From contig JAJDCO010000055.1 of assembly GCA_029260795.1 (NCBI GenBank), positions 1 through 64,000 of the forward strand: a stretch of 64,000 nucleotides of DNA, read 5' to 3'. The notes under the pieces are model-generated. The model saw nothing but the letters and a program-made list of their open reading frames with translations. It searched no databases and had not been told where the DNA came from. The position numbers and the translations under genes are program-made. The stretch's first letter is position 1, and every line of letters starts with the position of its first letter. Below, piece by piece: positions 42,709 to 51,565 of this stretch. Origin of the DNA: Planctomycetota bacterium. GTDB lineage: Bacteria; Planctomycetota; OFTM77.

Positions 42709-45054
42709 TCATCGTTCAAGAGGGACGCGCCGGGACACCCAAGTGCCGTCGCCCCAGCGTCCAGGTGAGGAGGTGCGATCGCGTCGCTCGATGAGGAGCT
42801 CACCCCCTTCCGGCAATCCGATGGTTCGATCGAGAAGATACAGCGGAGTCGGGACCTCGACCGCGAACTGGAGCTCGAGCTCGATGCCGTCCGCAGGGAG
42901 CGCCTCGATGCGGAACCCCTGCCAAGGTTGTCCCGGGAGGGGAAACGGTGTCACGGCCTCGCCCGAGAGACCGTCGGCGTCGAGGACTCGAACGGACTGC
43001 ACCGGTGAATCGGGCGGGAAGTACAGCTCCGCGACGGTCGCGCCGCGAGGGGATCGGAGGCGAGCCCGAATACGGAGCCGTTTCTCGACGACCTCGGACT
43101 CCAGGATCTCCAGCTCGGGCTCGGGAAGATCGAGCGCCTCGGCGTACGTCTCCCAGGCTCGCTGGCTCGCCGGCGACCACGGGAAAGGTCGTGCGCCGTC
43201 CCCCTTGAAGGGTCCGGTGCGGCGAATATCCTCGTGCAGGGCTCCTTGGGTGAGGATCACGAGCCAGCGCGCGCGCCGGCCGCTCTCGTCGAGAACGTAG
43301 CCGAGCCCGACCTGGCGAGGTGCCTGCTCGTTGAAGTCGGCACTCAGGAAGGTGATCGCCACCGCAGTAGCCGCGCCGATCAATGCCCCTCCACCGATGA
43401 ACACTCGCCCGGCCAAGCCGGCCGCACCGATCGCCGGGATTAGCGTGGACGTCAACACCGTCGCGAGTAGAACGTGACACCACATCATGTCGCCGCCCAG
43501 GCCTTCTGCCACGCCGTCCAGCAAGGGCATCCACAGCATCGCGGCCACGCCGACCGGAATCGAGGCGGAGAGCGTCAGCAAGACCTTCGAGCGCGGCGCC
43601 AGCCAGCCGAATCCGAACACTCCGATCACGGCAGCCACGATCGACGGCACCAAGAAGGGATAAGCCGCAGCGGGCGCCCAAAATGTCAGCCCGCCCGCCG
43701 CGACGAGCCAGGCGAGCCACAATCCGAGCCAGAGGCTCCAGGCCGAGATCCTCCGGCCGATCGCCAACGTGAGCAGCGTGCCGGTCGCCGCGCCGACGAG
43801 CCAAGGAGCCCACGGGCTGCTCGGAAGCACGACCGTATCGGGGCGACTCGGGGAGGCCCCGAAGCGGAACGCCCACTCGAGCCCGTGTCCGACCAGAAAG
43901 CCGGCGAGCGTAATCAGGAGGAAAGCGATCAGGCCTCCGACGATGCCGCCGAGGGAAGCGCCCCCTCGCAGGATGAACACGGCGATCGCGATCAAGAGAA
44001 GCGCGGCAGCTCCTCCGAGGAGCCAAAGATTCTTGTCGACGCTCCAAACGAGCAGCCAACGCCCGGCAACATCGAAGTAGACGGCCTGCCCGGACTCGCC
44101 TTCGTCGGTCGCCCTCGCCGAGGATTGGACGAGCGCGAGCGCCTGGTCGCCCAGGTGCTGGAGCGTCCCGGTGTCGAGTGCTTCGAGCGTGTCTCCCGGA
44201 GTATGGTAGTTCTCGACGCCGCCGATGAAGGCCAGGTTGTAGCCGTGCTGCCCCGCTCGCCGGAAGACCGAGAAGTCGGTGTCGTTGGGCATGCGCTCGT
44301 AGATGAAGCCCGCGACGGAAGTCGCCGCCGGTTGATGCACGGCCTCGGCGAAGCGTCGCATCAGGCCGAGATTGTCGGCGCCGGTCTCGAACATGCGGAC
44401 GGGCCCGCGCGAGCCGCGCGCCTCGAGATTGATGACGAGCGAGACGCGCGCCGCCCAAGGATGCTCCTGGACGAAAGCACTCGCCCCGCGGAGGCCACCT
44501 TCCTCACCATCGGTCAGGAGCAAGATCACCGAGCGCGCCAGCCCGCTCTGCGACTTCAGAATGCGCGCGATCTCCAGGAGCGTCACGACACCCGCGCCGT
44601 CGTCGGCAGCACCGGGTCCAGCGCCGACCGAGTCGTAGTGAGCGACGACGAGGATCGCGTCCCCTTCCGCATCGCCGGCCGCGAGCCCGGCGACGATGTT
44701 GTTCACGATCGTGGCACCGCGGGGCGTCGTCACCAAGGTGCGCTGGATCTCGGGACGGTACCCCAAGCTCTCGAGATGGGTGATGAGGGCGCTGCGGACG
44801 CGCTCATGCTGGGCGCTGCCGACCGGCCGGGGCTCATCGCCCAGGAGCGCCGCATGCAGCGTCCGGGCCTTCGCTGCCGAGAAGGCGGTGACCCCTTCCT
44901 CCGACTCCCGCGGCTCTGGTGGCTGGAGCGCCCTCCAGGTCACCAGCGCAGCCGCCGAAAGGAGGAGAATGGCGAGCACGAGCGGGAGAATGGTCGGCTC
45001 GAACTCGGGTGTGGTGACGGGGGCGGCAGAGGCTTCCTCGGGGGAAGTCGTCAC
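42709..45054 (-). CDS. Membrane-bound M28 peptidase (ERMP1-like)
   Basis: A 781-aa protein with one TM near the N-terminus (TILPLVLAILLLSAAALVTW). The M28 domain spans about 70-310: VVAHYDSVGAGPGAADDGAG, LLLTDGEEGGLRGASAF, VINLEARGS (Glu where Asp is more usual) and VENYHTPGDTLEALD. Then come about eight TM helices and a soluble C-terminal domain. This order recalls Fxna/ERMP1 and vacuolar Pff1-type peptidases and their bacterial counterparts. It should act on the outer side of the membrane. It is divergent to the methionine aminopeptidase gene, with 154 bp between. Confidence 0.87.
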   Translation of the reverse strand: MTTSPEEASAAPVTTPEFEPTILPLVLAILLLSAAALVTWRALQPPEPRESEEGVTAFSAAKARTLHAALLGDEPRPVGSAQHERVRSALITHLESLGYRPEIQRTLVTTPRGATIVNNIVAGLAAGDAEGDAILVVAHYDSVGAGPGAADDGAGVVTLLEIARILKSQSGLARSVILLLTDGEEGGLRGASAFVQEHPWAARVSLVINLEARGSRGPVRMFETGADNLGLMRRFAEAVHQPAATSVAGFIYERMPNDTDFSVFRRAGQHGYNLAFIGGVENYHTPGDTLEALDTGTLQHLGDQALALVQSSARATDEGESGQAVYFDVAGRWLLVWSVDKNLWLLGGAAALLLIAIAVFILRGGASLGGIVGGLIAFLLITLAGFLVGHGLEWAFRFGASPSRPDTVVLPSSPWAPWLVGAATGTLLTLAIGRRISAWSLWLGLWLAWLVAAGGLTFWAPAAAYPFLVPSIVAAVIGVFGFGWLAPRSKVLLTLSASIPVGVAAMLWMPLLDGVAEGLGGDMMWCHVLLATVLTSTLIPAIGAAGLAGRVFIGGGALIGAATAVAITFLSADFNEQAPRQVGLGYVLDESGRRARWLVILTQGALHEDIRRTGPFKGDGARPFPWSPASQRAWETYAEALDLPEPELEILESEVVEKRLRIRARLRSPRGATVAELYFPPDSPVQSVRVLDADGLSGEAVTPFPLPGQPWQGFRIEALPADGIELELQFAVEVPTPLYLLDRTIGLPEGGELLIERRDRTSSPGRWGDGTWVSRRVPLER

Positions 45055-45208
45055 GTCCTGGCTCCTGGCGGCTCGGGCGGATCGTGCGATCGGGCCGAGG
45101 CACTGTGCCTGGCTCGCCGCCGCCCGCGAGAGGTGTCTTGCTTGGAAAACGCACGCGTCGCGATTATAAGTGCGCGTTCGAACGACTAAAGCCGAAACGG
45201 AGCGAGGA

Positions 45209-46129
45209 ATGAATCAGCGGCCGGGACGCAACGACCCGTGCCATTGTGGCAGCGGAAAAAAGTACAAGCGCTGCCACATGGAGCTCGAGCGAGGCCAAGC
45301 CACTCAGCCCGCTGTCTCCAAGCCGCTCATCGGCGCGGTTCATTCGAACTCGCTCGTCCTGCCTCGCCCCGATTGGGACCGCATGCGGGTAGCCGGCCGC
45401 TTCAATGCCGAGCTCATGGATTTCATCCGACCCCAGGTCCTTCCGGGCGCTCGCCTCGACGAGCTCGATCGGCTCGTGCATGACTATACCGTCGATCACG
45501 GGCACACGCCGGCCTGCCTCGGCTACCACGGCTTCCCGAAAAACATGTGCTCGAGCGTCAACGAGGTCGTCTGCCATGGGATTCCGGACAGCACGCTCTT
45601 GAAAGACGGCGACATCGTCAACATCGACCTGACGACCATCGTCGAGGGTTGGCACGGGGACCAATCGGAGACAATCCTGGTCGGCGACGTCAGCGACACC
45701 GCTCGACGAGTCACGCAGTGCGCCTTCGACAGCCTGTGGCGGGGTATCGAAGCGATCAAGCCCTTCGGGCCCATCGTCGAGATCGGCAAGGCGATCGTCG
45801 AGCACGCCGAGCCACTCGGGTACTCGGTCGTCCGCGACTACCAAGGTCATGGCATCGGTCGCCGCTTCCATCAGGAGCCCGGTATCCCCCACTACCCCGA
45901 CCGGCGCTACGCCTCCGAGCTCATCGAGCCCGGCATGTGCTTCACGATCGAGCCCATGATCAACATTGGCACCTGGAGAGTCATTCTGGACCGCACGGAC
46001 GGTTGGACGGTCCGCACGGCCGACAACCAGCTCTCGGCCCAGTTCGAGCACACACTCCTCATGACCGAGACCGGTCCCGAGATCATGACGAAGACGAAGC
46101 ACGGACCGCAAAAGGGCCACCGCTTCTAG
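45209..46129 (+). CDS. map: Methionine aminopeptidase, type I, with SEC-C zinc motif
   Basis: A 306-aa protein. The N-terminal [23 protein letters not shown] is a SEC-C motif (CxCx8CH), a small zinc knuckle that in some MetAPs and in SecA aids ribosome or protein contacts. The catalytic part has the five metal ligands: Asp in VNIDLT, Asp in WHGDQSET, His in [13 protein letters not shown], Glu in CFTIEPM and Glu in FEHTLLMTE. It removes the initiator Met from new proteins. ATG at 45209 is chosen, because the ORF-track start adds 13 non-conserved residues. Followed by the repeat block. Confidence 0.93.
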   Translation: MNQRPGRNDPCHCGSGKKYKRCHMELERGQATQPAVSKPLIGAVHSNSLVLPRPDWDRMRVAGRFNAELMDFIRPQVLPGARLDELDRLVHDYTVDHGHTPACLGYHGFPKNMCSSVNEVVCHGIPDSTLLKDGDIVNIDLTTIVEGWHGDQSETILVGDVSDTARRVTQCAFDSLWRGIEAIKPFGPIVEIGKAIVEHAEPLGYSVVRDYQGHGIGRRFHQEPGIPHYPDRRYASELIEPGMCFTIEPMINIGTWRVILDRTDGWTVRTADNQLSAQFEHTLLMTETGPEIMTKTKHGPQKGHRF

Positions 46130-46546
46130 TCGAGGCGCAGGGTGCCGACACCGTAATCGTCCGATGCGCGATGCCGGTCGACGCGACAGGCTCGGCCTGA
46201 AAGGCCGACAGCACGTAGCCCCAGGCAAGGCGGGGCGAAGCCCGCCGCAGCCTGGGGGCGCGCCGACATGCCATGACCTCTCGCCGCATCGAGCGGGCGG
46301 GACGCCGGGCGGGCCGCGCTCCCAGGATAGACGACACCGTCATCGTCCGGTGCGCGACGCCGTCCGACGCAACAGGCTCGGCCTGAAAGGCCGACAGCAC
46401 CTAGCCCCAGGCAAGGCGGGGCGAAGCCCGCCGCAGCCTGGGGGCGCGCCGGAATGCCATGACCTCTCGCCGAATCGACGGGCCCGTGGTCTCGAGATGA
46501 GCAACACGATGATCGTCGCCGCCTCGGCGGGTCGCAATCTCCGCGG
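46130..46546. repeat. Direct repeats with conserved double hairpins
   Basis: Two units of about 186 bp begin at 46147 and 46333 (GACACCGT then a nearly identical course). Each has GGCCTGAAAGGCCGACAGCAC, then a double hairpin: outer arms CCCCAGGC/GCCTGGGG and inner arms GGCGGG/CCCGCC around loop GCGAAG (46219-46257 and 46405-46443). A CCATGACCTCTCGCCG segment follows in both. The same structure with other arm sequences lies at 7967-8008 on the opposite strand. The third unit is cut short near 46500. No credible ORF is present; the 128-160-aa ORFs listed are repeat translations. Confidence 0.85.
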
Positions 46547-47470
46547 CTAGCTCGCGAAGATGCGGTCCATGCGCTCGGCGATGATGGCGAGGCGCTCGCG
46601 ATTGCCACCGGGAATCTCGGCCGTTCCCCAGCCTTGGTAGCCGATGCCGCGGAGGGCCTTCATGACGGCCGGCCAGTCGCAGTCCCCCTCGAGCAGCTCG
46701 ACGCTGAAGCCCTTCCAAATGCCCTCCTCTTGCTGCTTCTTGCGGCTGTACTCCTTGATGTCGAGCTTGAAGATCCGGTGGCCCAGCACCTCGATCCAAT
46801 GCTCGGGCCAGCCGTATCGGACGACGTTGCCGACGTCGAAGTAAGCGCCGACCCAAGGGCTGTAGAACTCATCGATGTAACGCGCGGCCTCGAGCGGACT
46901 CAGCAGGAAGTTGTTCCACACGTTCTCGAGCGCGATGCGAATCTCGAGCTCAGCCGCCAGCGGCAGCACCCTGCGGATCTCGGTCTGCGAGCGGTGATAG
47001 GCGTCGGCATAGCTCACGCCCTTGCTGACGACGGCGGGTACGAGCAGCACGGTCGAGGCACCGTAGGCCTTCGCATCTCGTAAGGCCGTCTCCAGACCCG
47101 CTCGCCCCTCGTCGCGCACCGCGGCGTCGGGATGTGAGAGCGGCTTCGACCAGTGCACTGAATCGACGACGCCGTGGATCGGAAGACCGGAAGCGTCACG
47201 CGCGGCCAGGACTTCGTCGGTCTGAAAGCCATTCGGGCTGTCGAGCTCGACGCCATCGAAGCCCAGCTCGGCCAAGAGACGGAACTTGTCCACCAGCGGG
47301 AGCTGCTCCTGCACCATGCCGAGCTTGACGGCCTTGCGATACGGCTTGTCGTCCGAGCCCTCGTGGCTCGCAAGGCGAGGAGCGACCTTCGCGAGCGCGC
47401 CCGTGGCAACGGTTCCCAAGGCAGCCGCACCGGCACCCAAGAGAAAACGACGATCGATCTGGCGCGACAT
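46547..47470 (-). CDS. Tat-exported sugar isomerase/epimerase-like protein
   Basis: A 307-aa protein. MSRQIDRRFLLGAGAAALG is a twin-arginine signal. The remainder is a TIM-barrel of the xylose-isomerase/AP-endonuclease 2 type: MVQEQLPLVDKFRLLAELGF, GVELDSPNG, RIALENVWNNFLLSP with the metal-binding Glu, VGAYFDVGNVVRYG with Asp and His nearby, and FKLDIKEYSRKK. Such proteins are abundant in planctomycetes and act on sugars or inositols; the substrate here is unknown. The downstream side is the repeat block. Divergent to the inositol-phosphatase gene with a ~400-bp gap. Confidence 0.85.
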   Translation of the reverse strand: MSRQIDRRFLLGAGAAALGTVATGALAKVAPRLASHEGSDDKPYRKAVKLGMVQEQLPLVDKFRLLAELGFDGVELDSPNGFQTDEVLAARDASGLPIHGVVDSVHWSKPLSHPDAAVRDEGRAGLETALRDAKAYGASTVLLVPAVVSKGVSYADAYHRSQTEIRRVLPLAAELEIRIALENVWNNFLLSPLEAARYIDEFYSPWVGAYFDVGNVVRYGWPEHWIEVLGHRIFKLDIKEYSRKKQQEEGIWKGFSVELLEGDCDWPAVMKALRGIGYQGWGTAEIPGGNRERLAIIAERMDRIFAS

Positions 47471-47875
47471 GAAGGGCTCCCGGCGACAAACGGTTTCGAA
47501 GCGGCACTCCCAGGCGCTGTGTGGATCATGAGCACCTGGGACTGCCCGGCATTCTCGTCGGCGTTCGACTTCGCATCAAGGATCAGTGCCGTATCCCGCC
47601 TCTGGCGAGCGGATCGTTGAGATACACCACGTCATCGCGCCCGCTCTCTCGACGTGCCGCAAGAACCGCTCTCTCACTCACGTGCTTCGCGCGTCGGGCG
47701 GCTCGCCGAATTCTGTGACAAGCGACCGTCTCATGAGCCGAACTCCGTTCGCGTCTCTGTACACTCGTCGCCACTCGACTCCTCCGGACAGGGAGGCGTG
47801 CCGGCCGGCTCGGCATGATACCGTCGGGATCACCGGGACAAGACCTCATGGGATCGGCTCCCGAAGGGAGGCGCG
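47471..47875. other. Divergent intergenic region, nothing recognised
   Basis: A 405-bp gap between divergent genes. The only clear signal is the Shine-Dalgarno GGGAGG just before the ATG at 47876. The short ORFs crossing it are low-complexity and unsupported. Confidence 0.4.
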
Positions 47876-48664
47876 ATGTATCGAGACGAGCTGGAGTTTG
47901 CGTGGCGAGCGGCCGTGGAGGTCGCGGGCTTCATTCGCGAGGTGAGCGAGTCGGGCGATCTTCGCGTGCAGCAGAAGGGCGACGGCTCGCCGGTCACGAT
48001 CGCGGACCGTGGTGCCGAGGAGCGACTGCGAGTGGCGATCGAGCAGCGCTTCCCCGCCGACGGCATCTTGGGCGAAGAGTACGGCGAAAAGCCCGGGACG
48101 AGCGGTCGCCGCTGGATCCTCGACCCGATCGACGGCACGAAGTCGTTCGTTCACGGCGTGCCACTGTGCGGGACTCTGGTCGCGCTCGAAGTGGACGGCG
48201 AAGCGGTGGTGGGCGTGATATCGATGCCGCTGCTCGACGAGCTCGTCGCCGCCGCTCGCGGAGAGGGTGCCTTCTGGTGGCCGCGTGTCGGGGATCTCGC
48301 CTCGGCCGACTCGCGCCGCCGCGCCGCCCGCGTGTCGCGAGTCTCCGCACTCGCCGAGGCGACGCTCTGCCTCACCAGCCCGCGTCATTTCATCACGTCG
48401 CCGGCGCGCACACTGGCTGATCAAGTCGCGCTCGTCCGCGGATGGGGCGATTGCTATGGCCATCTGCTGGTCGCGACCGGGCGGGCCGACATCCAGCTCG
48501 ATCCGGCCATGCACGTCTGGGACAATGCCGCACTCCAGCCGATCCTGGAAGAAGCGGGCGGCCGCTTCACGAGCTGGTCGGGCGAAGCGACCCATCTCGG
48601 GGACAGCGCCGTCACCACCAACGGTCTGCTTCACGACGTCGTCCTCGAGCATTTGAAGGTTTGA
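47876..48664 (+). CDS. Inositol-monophosphatase-family phosphatase (HisN/SuhB-like)
   Basis: A 262-aa protein with the metal-binding motifs of the Li+-sensitive phosphatases: DGILGEEYGE, WILDPIDGTKSFVHGVPLCG and the C-terminal MHVWDNAALQPILEEAGG. It would dephosphorylate histidinol phosphate, inositol phosphate or a similar compound. The FVHGVPLCGTLVAL wording is close to HisN-type histidinol phosphatases, but no his genes are near. Start ATG at 47876 has a good Shine-Dalgarno. The next gene starts 4 bp after the stop, so they form an operon. Confidence 0.88.
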   Translation: MYRDELEFAWRAAVEVAGFIREVSESGDLRVQQKGDGSPVTIADRGAEERLRVAIEQRFPADGILGEEYGEKPGTSGRRWILDPIDGTKSFVHGVPLCGTLVALEVDGEAVVGVISMPLLDELVAAARGEGAFWWPRVGDLASADSRRRAARVSRVSALAEATLCLTSPRHFITSPARTLADQVALVRGWGDCYGHLLVATGRADIQLDPAMHVWDNAALQPILEEAGGRFTSWSGEATHLGDSAVTTNGLLHDVVLEHLKV

Positions 48665-48668
48665 AGCC

Positions 48669-49649
48669 ATGGCTCTCTCGGTGTACCTCCCCGACGACTG
48701 GGAGGACAGCTGCCACGCCGAGCTGGAGCAGCACCTGCGCCCGACGGTCCGCCTCTACCGGGGCGGCTCGCTCCCGGACGTTCCCTTTCGAGTGCTCGTC
48801 TCGGGCCGACCGAGCGCCGAGCAGCTGCAGGCGAGCTCGGCACTCAGAACGCTCATCATCCCGTTCGCCGGGATTCCCACGGAGTCTCGAACACTCGTGC
48901 GCCAAGTGCGACCCGATCTGGCCGTGCACAACCTGCACCACAACGCGATCCCGACCGCCGAGTCCGCGATCGCCCTTCTGATGAGCCTCGCCAAGCATCT
49001 CCTGCCGGCCGATCGCGATCTGCGACGCGGTGATTGGGGCGTGCGCTACCGTCCGGATCCCGGCCGTCTGCTCTCCGGCAAGAACGCGACCGTGATCGGC
49101 TTCGGCGCGGTGGGTCGTCGCGTGGCCGGCCTCTGCCAGGCGCTCGGAATGCGAATGACCGCGATTCGGCGACGTCGACCGTCCCTCGCCCAGATCGATG
49201 GCCTCGCGGTGCGCGATGGCGACGCGCTCTTGGAGGTGCTCGCCGAGACGGACGTTCTCCTGCTCTGCGTTCCCGAGACGGCCGAGACGCGCGGACTTCT
49301 CGACGCGACGGCACTGGATCGCCTGCCTCGCGGCGCACTGCTCGTCAATGTCGCCCGCGGCGATATCGTCGACGAGCAGGCGTGCTTCGAAGCCCTCCAG
49401 TCCGGGCAGCTCGGCGGTGCTGCCTTCGATGCGTGGTGGCGGTACCCCGAGGACGAGGCCTCGCGCTCGTCGACGCTGCCGGCCGAGTGTCCGTTCTGGG
49501 AGCTCGACAACGTCGTGCTCAGCCCGCATCGCGGCGGTCGCTCCGACGAGACCGGCCGACTCCGCGGCCTGCATCTCGCCGGACTCCTCAACGCGGCCGA
49601 TCGCAAGGACCCCGTGCCCAACCGAGTCGATCTCGACCGGGGATACTAG
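48669..49649 (+). CDS. D-isomer-specific 2-hydroxyacid dehydrogenase
   Basis: A 326-aa protein. The Rossmann site is TVIGFGAVGRRVAGLCQALG. LLCVPETAETRGLLD, LVNVARGDIVDEQA with the substrate-binding Arg, and VVLSPHRGGRSDET with the catalytic His follow in the family order. It reduces a 2-keto acid with NAD(P)H or runs the reverse. The N-terminal catalytic half is diverged, so the substrate is open. It forms an operon with the phosphatase. Its TAG stop shares the CTAG palindrome with the stop of the convergent kinase gene. Confidence 0.88.
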   Translation: MALSVYLPDDWEDSCHAELEQHLRPTVRLYRGGSLPDVPFRVLVSGRPSAEQLQASSALRTLIIPFAGIPTESRTLVRQVRPDLAVHNLHHNAIPTAESAIALLMSLAKHLLPADRDLRRGDWGVRYRPDPGRLLSGKNATVIGFGAVGRRVAGLCQALGMRMTAIRRRRPSLAQIDGLAVRDGDALLEVLAETDVLLLCVPETAETRGLLDATALDRLPRGALLVNVARGDIVDEQACFEALQSGQLGGAAFDAWWRYPEDEASRSSTLPAECPFWELDNVVLSPHRGGRSDETGRLRGLHLAGLLNAADRKDPVPNRVDLDRGY

Positions 49650-51565
49650 AGCTCGGGCTCTCGCGCGGGCTCCACCGCCGCGGACGCCCCCCTCTGGCCG
49701 AGGCTCCGGCTGAGCTCGAGCGTGCTCGCCACGAGCACCAGGGCCCCGATGCCGAGTGATGCCAAGGCTCCGTCCATGTTCCGGTGCTTGACCAAGTAGG
49801 TGTACTCGGTCGGAAAGGCGAGGACGCTGCGCGACTGCAGGAAGAACAGGGTCAATCCGAGAGCCACCAGCGAGAAGGTCCCCGTGACCCACGGCCGCCA
49901 CGTGGGGCTCGGCATGTGCCGGGTCGCGAGGCGCACCAGGAAGACGGCCAAGAAGCATCCAGCGATCGAAACGCCCAGCCAGCTGGCGTAGCCCTCGAAC
50001 GACTCGAGGCTCCGGCCCCATGGTGCGGCGATCAAGCCCGCCCCGATGCCCGACATGCTGAGGATCGCGAACCCCAGAGTCCGGTCGACGATCGAACGAT
50101 CCTTCCGCGGCTTGACGATTCGGCTCACCGTCGAGGGAGGTCGGCGAGAGATGGAGTGGCCTAGCTCGAAGCCGCCCCAGGCCAGGATCGCCATCGCGGT
50201 GAATGCTGTCAGGAAGATACCGGCCTCGCGCCGTGAGACCTCCAACATCCCACGGTCCATGACGTGGACCCAGTCGCCGCTTCCAAATGCCAGAACTACG
50301 ATGAAGATCGTGAAGCCGATGGCCACCAGGGAGAAGGACCTCCACAGCGGAACCGGTCGGATCCAGTGCGAACCGAGGGCGATCGTCAGTGCGACCAAGA
50401 ACAGAATGGAGCTGGCGATTCCGGGGCCGAGCCGCATCCCCTGGACCTCGTCCCAATGGTCGGCCTCCAGCCGGACCCAAGGCGCGAAGGAGGACATGAG
50501 CGCTCCGAAGGCGGCGGTCAGGACCGTCCAGCCCGAGACGTTCGTCTGATGATCGTTCTTGCCTCGATGACCAGAGGAAGCCCGGATCGGAGGGCTCGAT
50601 GCCACACTCAGGTCGGGCCGAATCGCTTCCAGGTCTGTCTGGAGCTCACTCGCCTGCTGGTAACGCTCGTCGGGCTCCCGCTCCAAGGCTCGCAAGACGA
50701 CCTCGTCAATCCGTACATCGACGCCCGCACGCTGCGAAGGTGAAGCGAAGCGGCCCATCGGCAAGTCACCGGTGAGCATCTCGTAGAAGACGACACCGAG
50801 AGAGTACAGGTCGGCGCGGTGATCGACGGAGAGGGGGTTCTTCCACTGCTCGGGCGCCATGTAGTTTGCAGTGCCCATGGCCTGATTCGATCCCGTGAGG
50901 ACCTCGTGGCGAGTCGATCCGGAGAGCTTGGCGAGGCTGAAGTCTGCGATCTTCACCCGACCGTCCTCGGCGATGAGGATGTTCTCGGGCTTGATGTCCC
51001 GATGCACAACGCCGCGATCGTGTGCGAACTGCAGGGCCGAGCACAGTCGGGGCATGATCGAGAGCGTCTGGTCCTCGCTCATCTCACCCCGCTCGAGCAG
51101 CGTGCGCAGATTCGTCCCGTCGACATACTCCATCACGAAGTAGTAGACGCCGTCGATCTGGCCGAAGTCGTGAACGGAGACGATGTCGGGGTGGCTCAGA
51201 CGAGCCAGCGCTCGGGCTTCTCGCATGAATCGCTCGGCAAAGGCGGGGTCCGAGGCGATGTCCTGACGCAAGATCTTGAGGGCGACGAGACGGTCCAGCT
51301 TGCGCTGGCGAGCCTTGTAGACGATGCCCATACCGCCTTCGCCGATCATCCCGAGGATCTCGAGATCGGGAAACAGCGGCGCGAGAGCCTCGATCGTCGG
51401 GACGCCCGACCGCTTCCATTCCTCCATGCGACCGCTCCCCTTGCGTTGGGACGGATCGCTCTCGAGGCCGAGCTGGAGCAAGCACGACGGGCACAGCCCT
51501 TCGGGAGCATCTTCGGTCGCGATCGCTGCGCCGCATCGTGGACAAGTCGTCAATTCAAGCTCCAT
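49646..51565 (-). CDS. Membrane Ser/Thr protein kinase with zinc ribbon (kinase 1)
   Basis: A 639-aa protein. CPRCGAAIATEDAPEGLCPSC at the N-terminus is a C4 zinc ribbon. The kinase domain runs from about 70 to 340: IGEGGMGIVYKARQ, VALKIL with the ATP Lys, VVHRDIKPENIL, then IADFSLAKL, where the DFG motif reads DFS, and GTANYMAPEQW. About eight TM helices follow. Hanks-type kinases of this shape are common in planctomycetes and act in signalling. The start is ATG at 51565, in TGATG overlap with the stop of kinase 2. The much longer ORF-track version is not used. Confidence 0.92.
   Translation of the reverse strand: MELELTTCPRCGAAIATEDAPEGLCPSCLLQLGLESDPSQRKGSGRMEEWKRSGVPTIEALAPLFPDLEILGMIGEGGMGIVYKARQRKLDRLVALKILRQDIASDPAFAERFMREARALARLSHPDIVSVHDFGQIDGVYYFVMEYVDGTNLRTLLERGEMSEDQTLSIMPRLCSALQFAHDRGVVHRDIKPENILIAEDGRVKIADFSLAKLSGSTRHEVLTGSNQAMGTANYMAPEQWKNPLSVDHRADLYSLGVVFYEMLTGDLPMGRFASPSQRAGVDVRIDEVVLRALEREPDERYQQASELQTDLEAIRPDLSVASSPPIRASSGHRGKNDHQTNVSGWTVLTAAFGALMSSFAPWVRLEADHWDEVQGMRLGPGIASSILFLVALTIALGSHWIRPVPLWRSFSLVAIGFTIFIVVLAFGSGDWVHVMDRGMLEVSRREAGIFLTAFTAMAILAWGGFELGHSISRRPPSTVSRIVKPRKDRSIVDRTLGFAILSMSGIGAGLIAAPWGRSLESFEGYASWLGVSIAGCFLAVFLVRLATRHMPSPTWRPWVTGTFSLVALGLTLFFLQSRSVLAFPTEYTYLVKHRNMDGALASLGIGALVLVASTLELSRSLGQRGASAAVEPAREPEL

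Noticed and set aside
43474-45189. 571-aa plus-strand ORF
   Set aside because: Antisense to the membrane M28 peptidase; charged low-complexity translation.
46164-46608. Pair of 128-160-aa ORFs with internal repeats
   Set aside because: They are translations of the 186-bp DNA repeats on each strand; the periodicity is DNA-level and no start signal or domain is seen.
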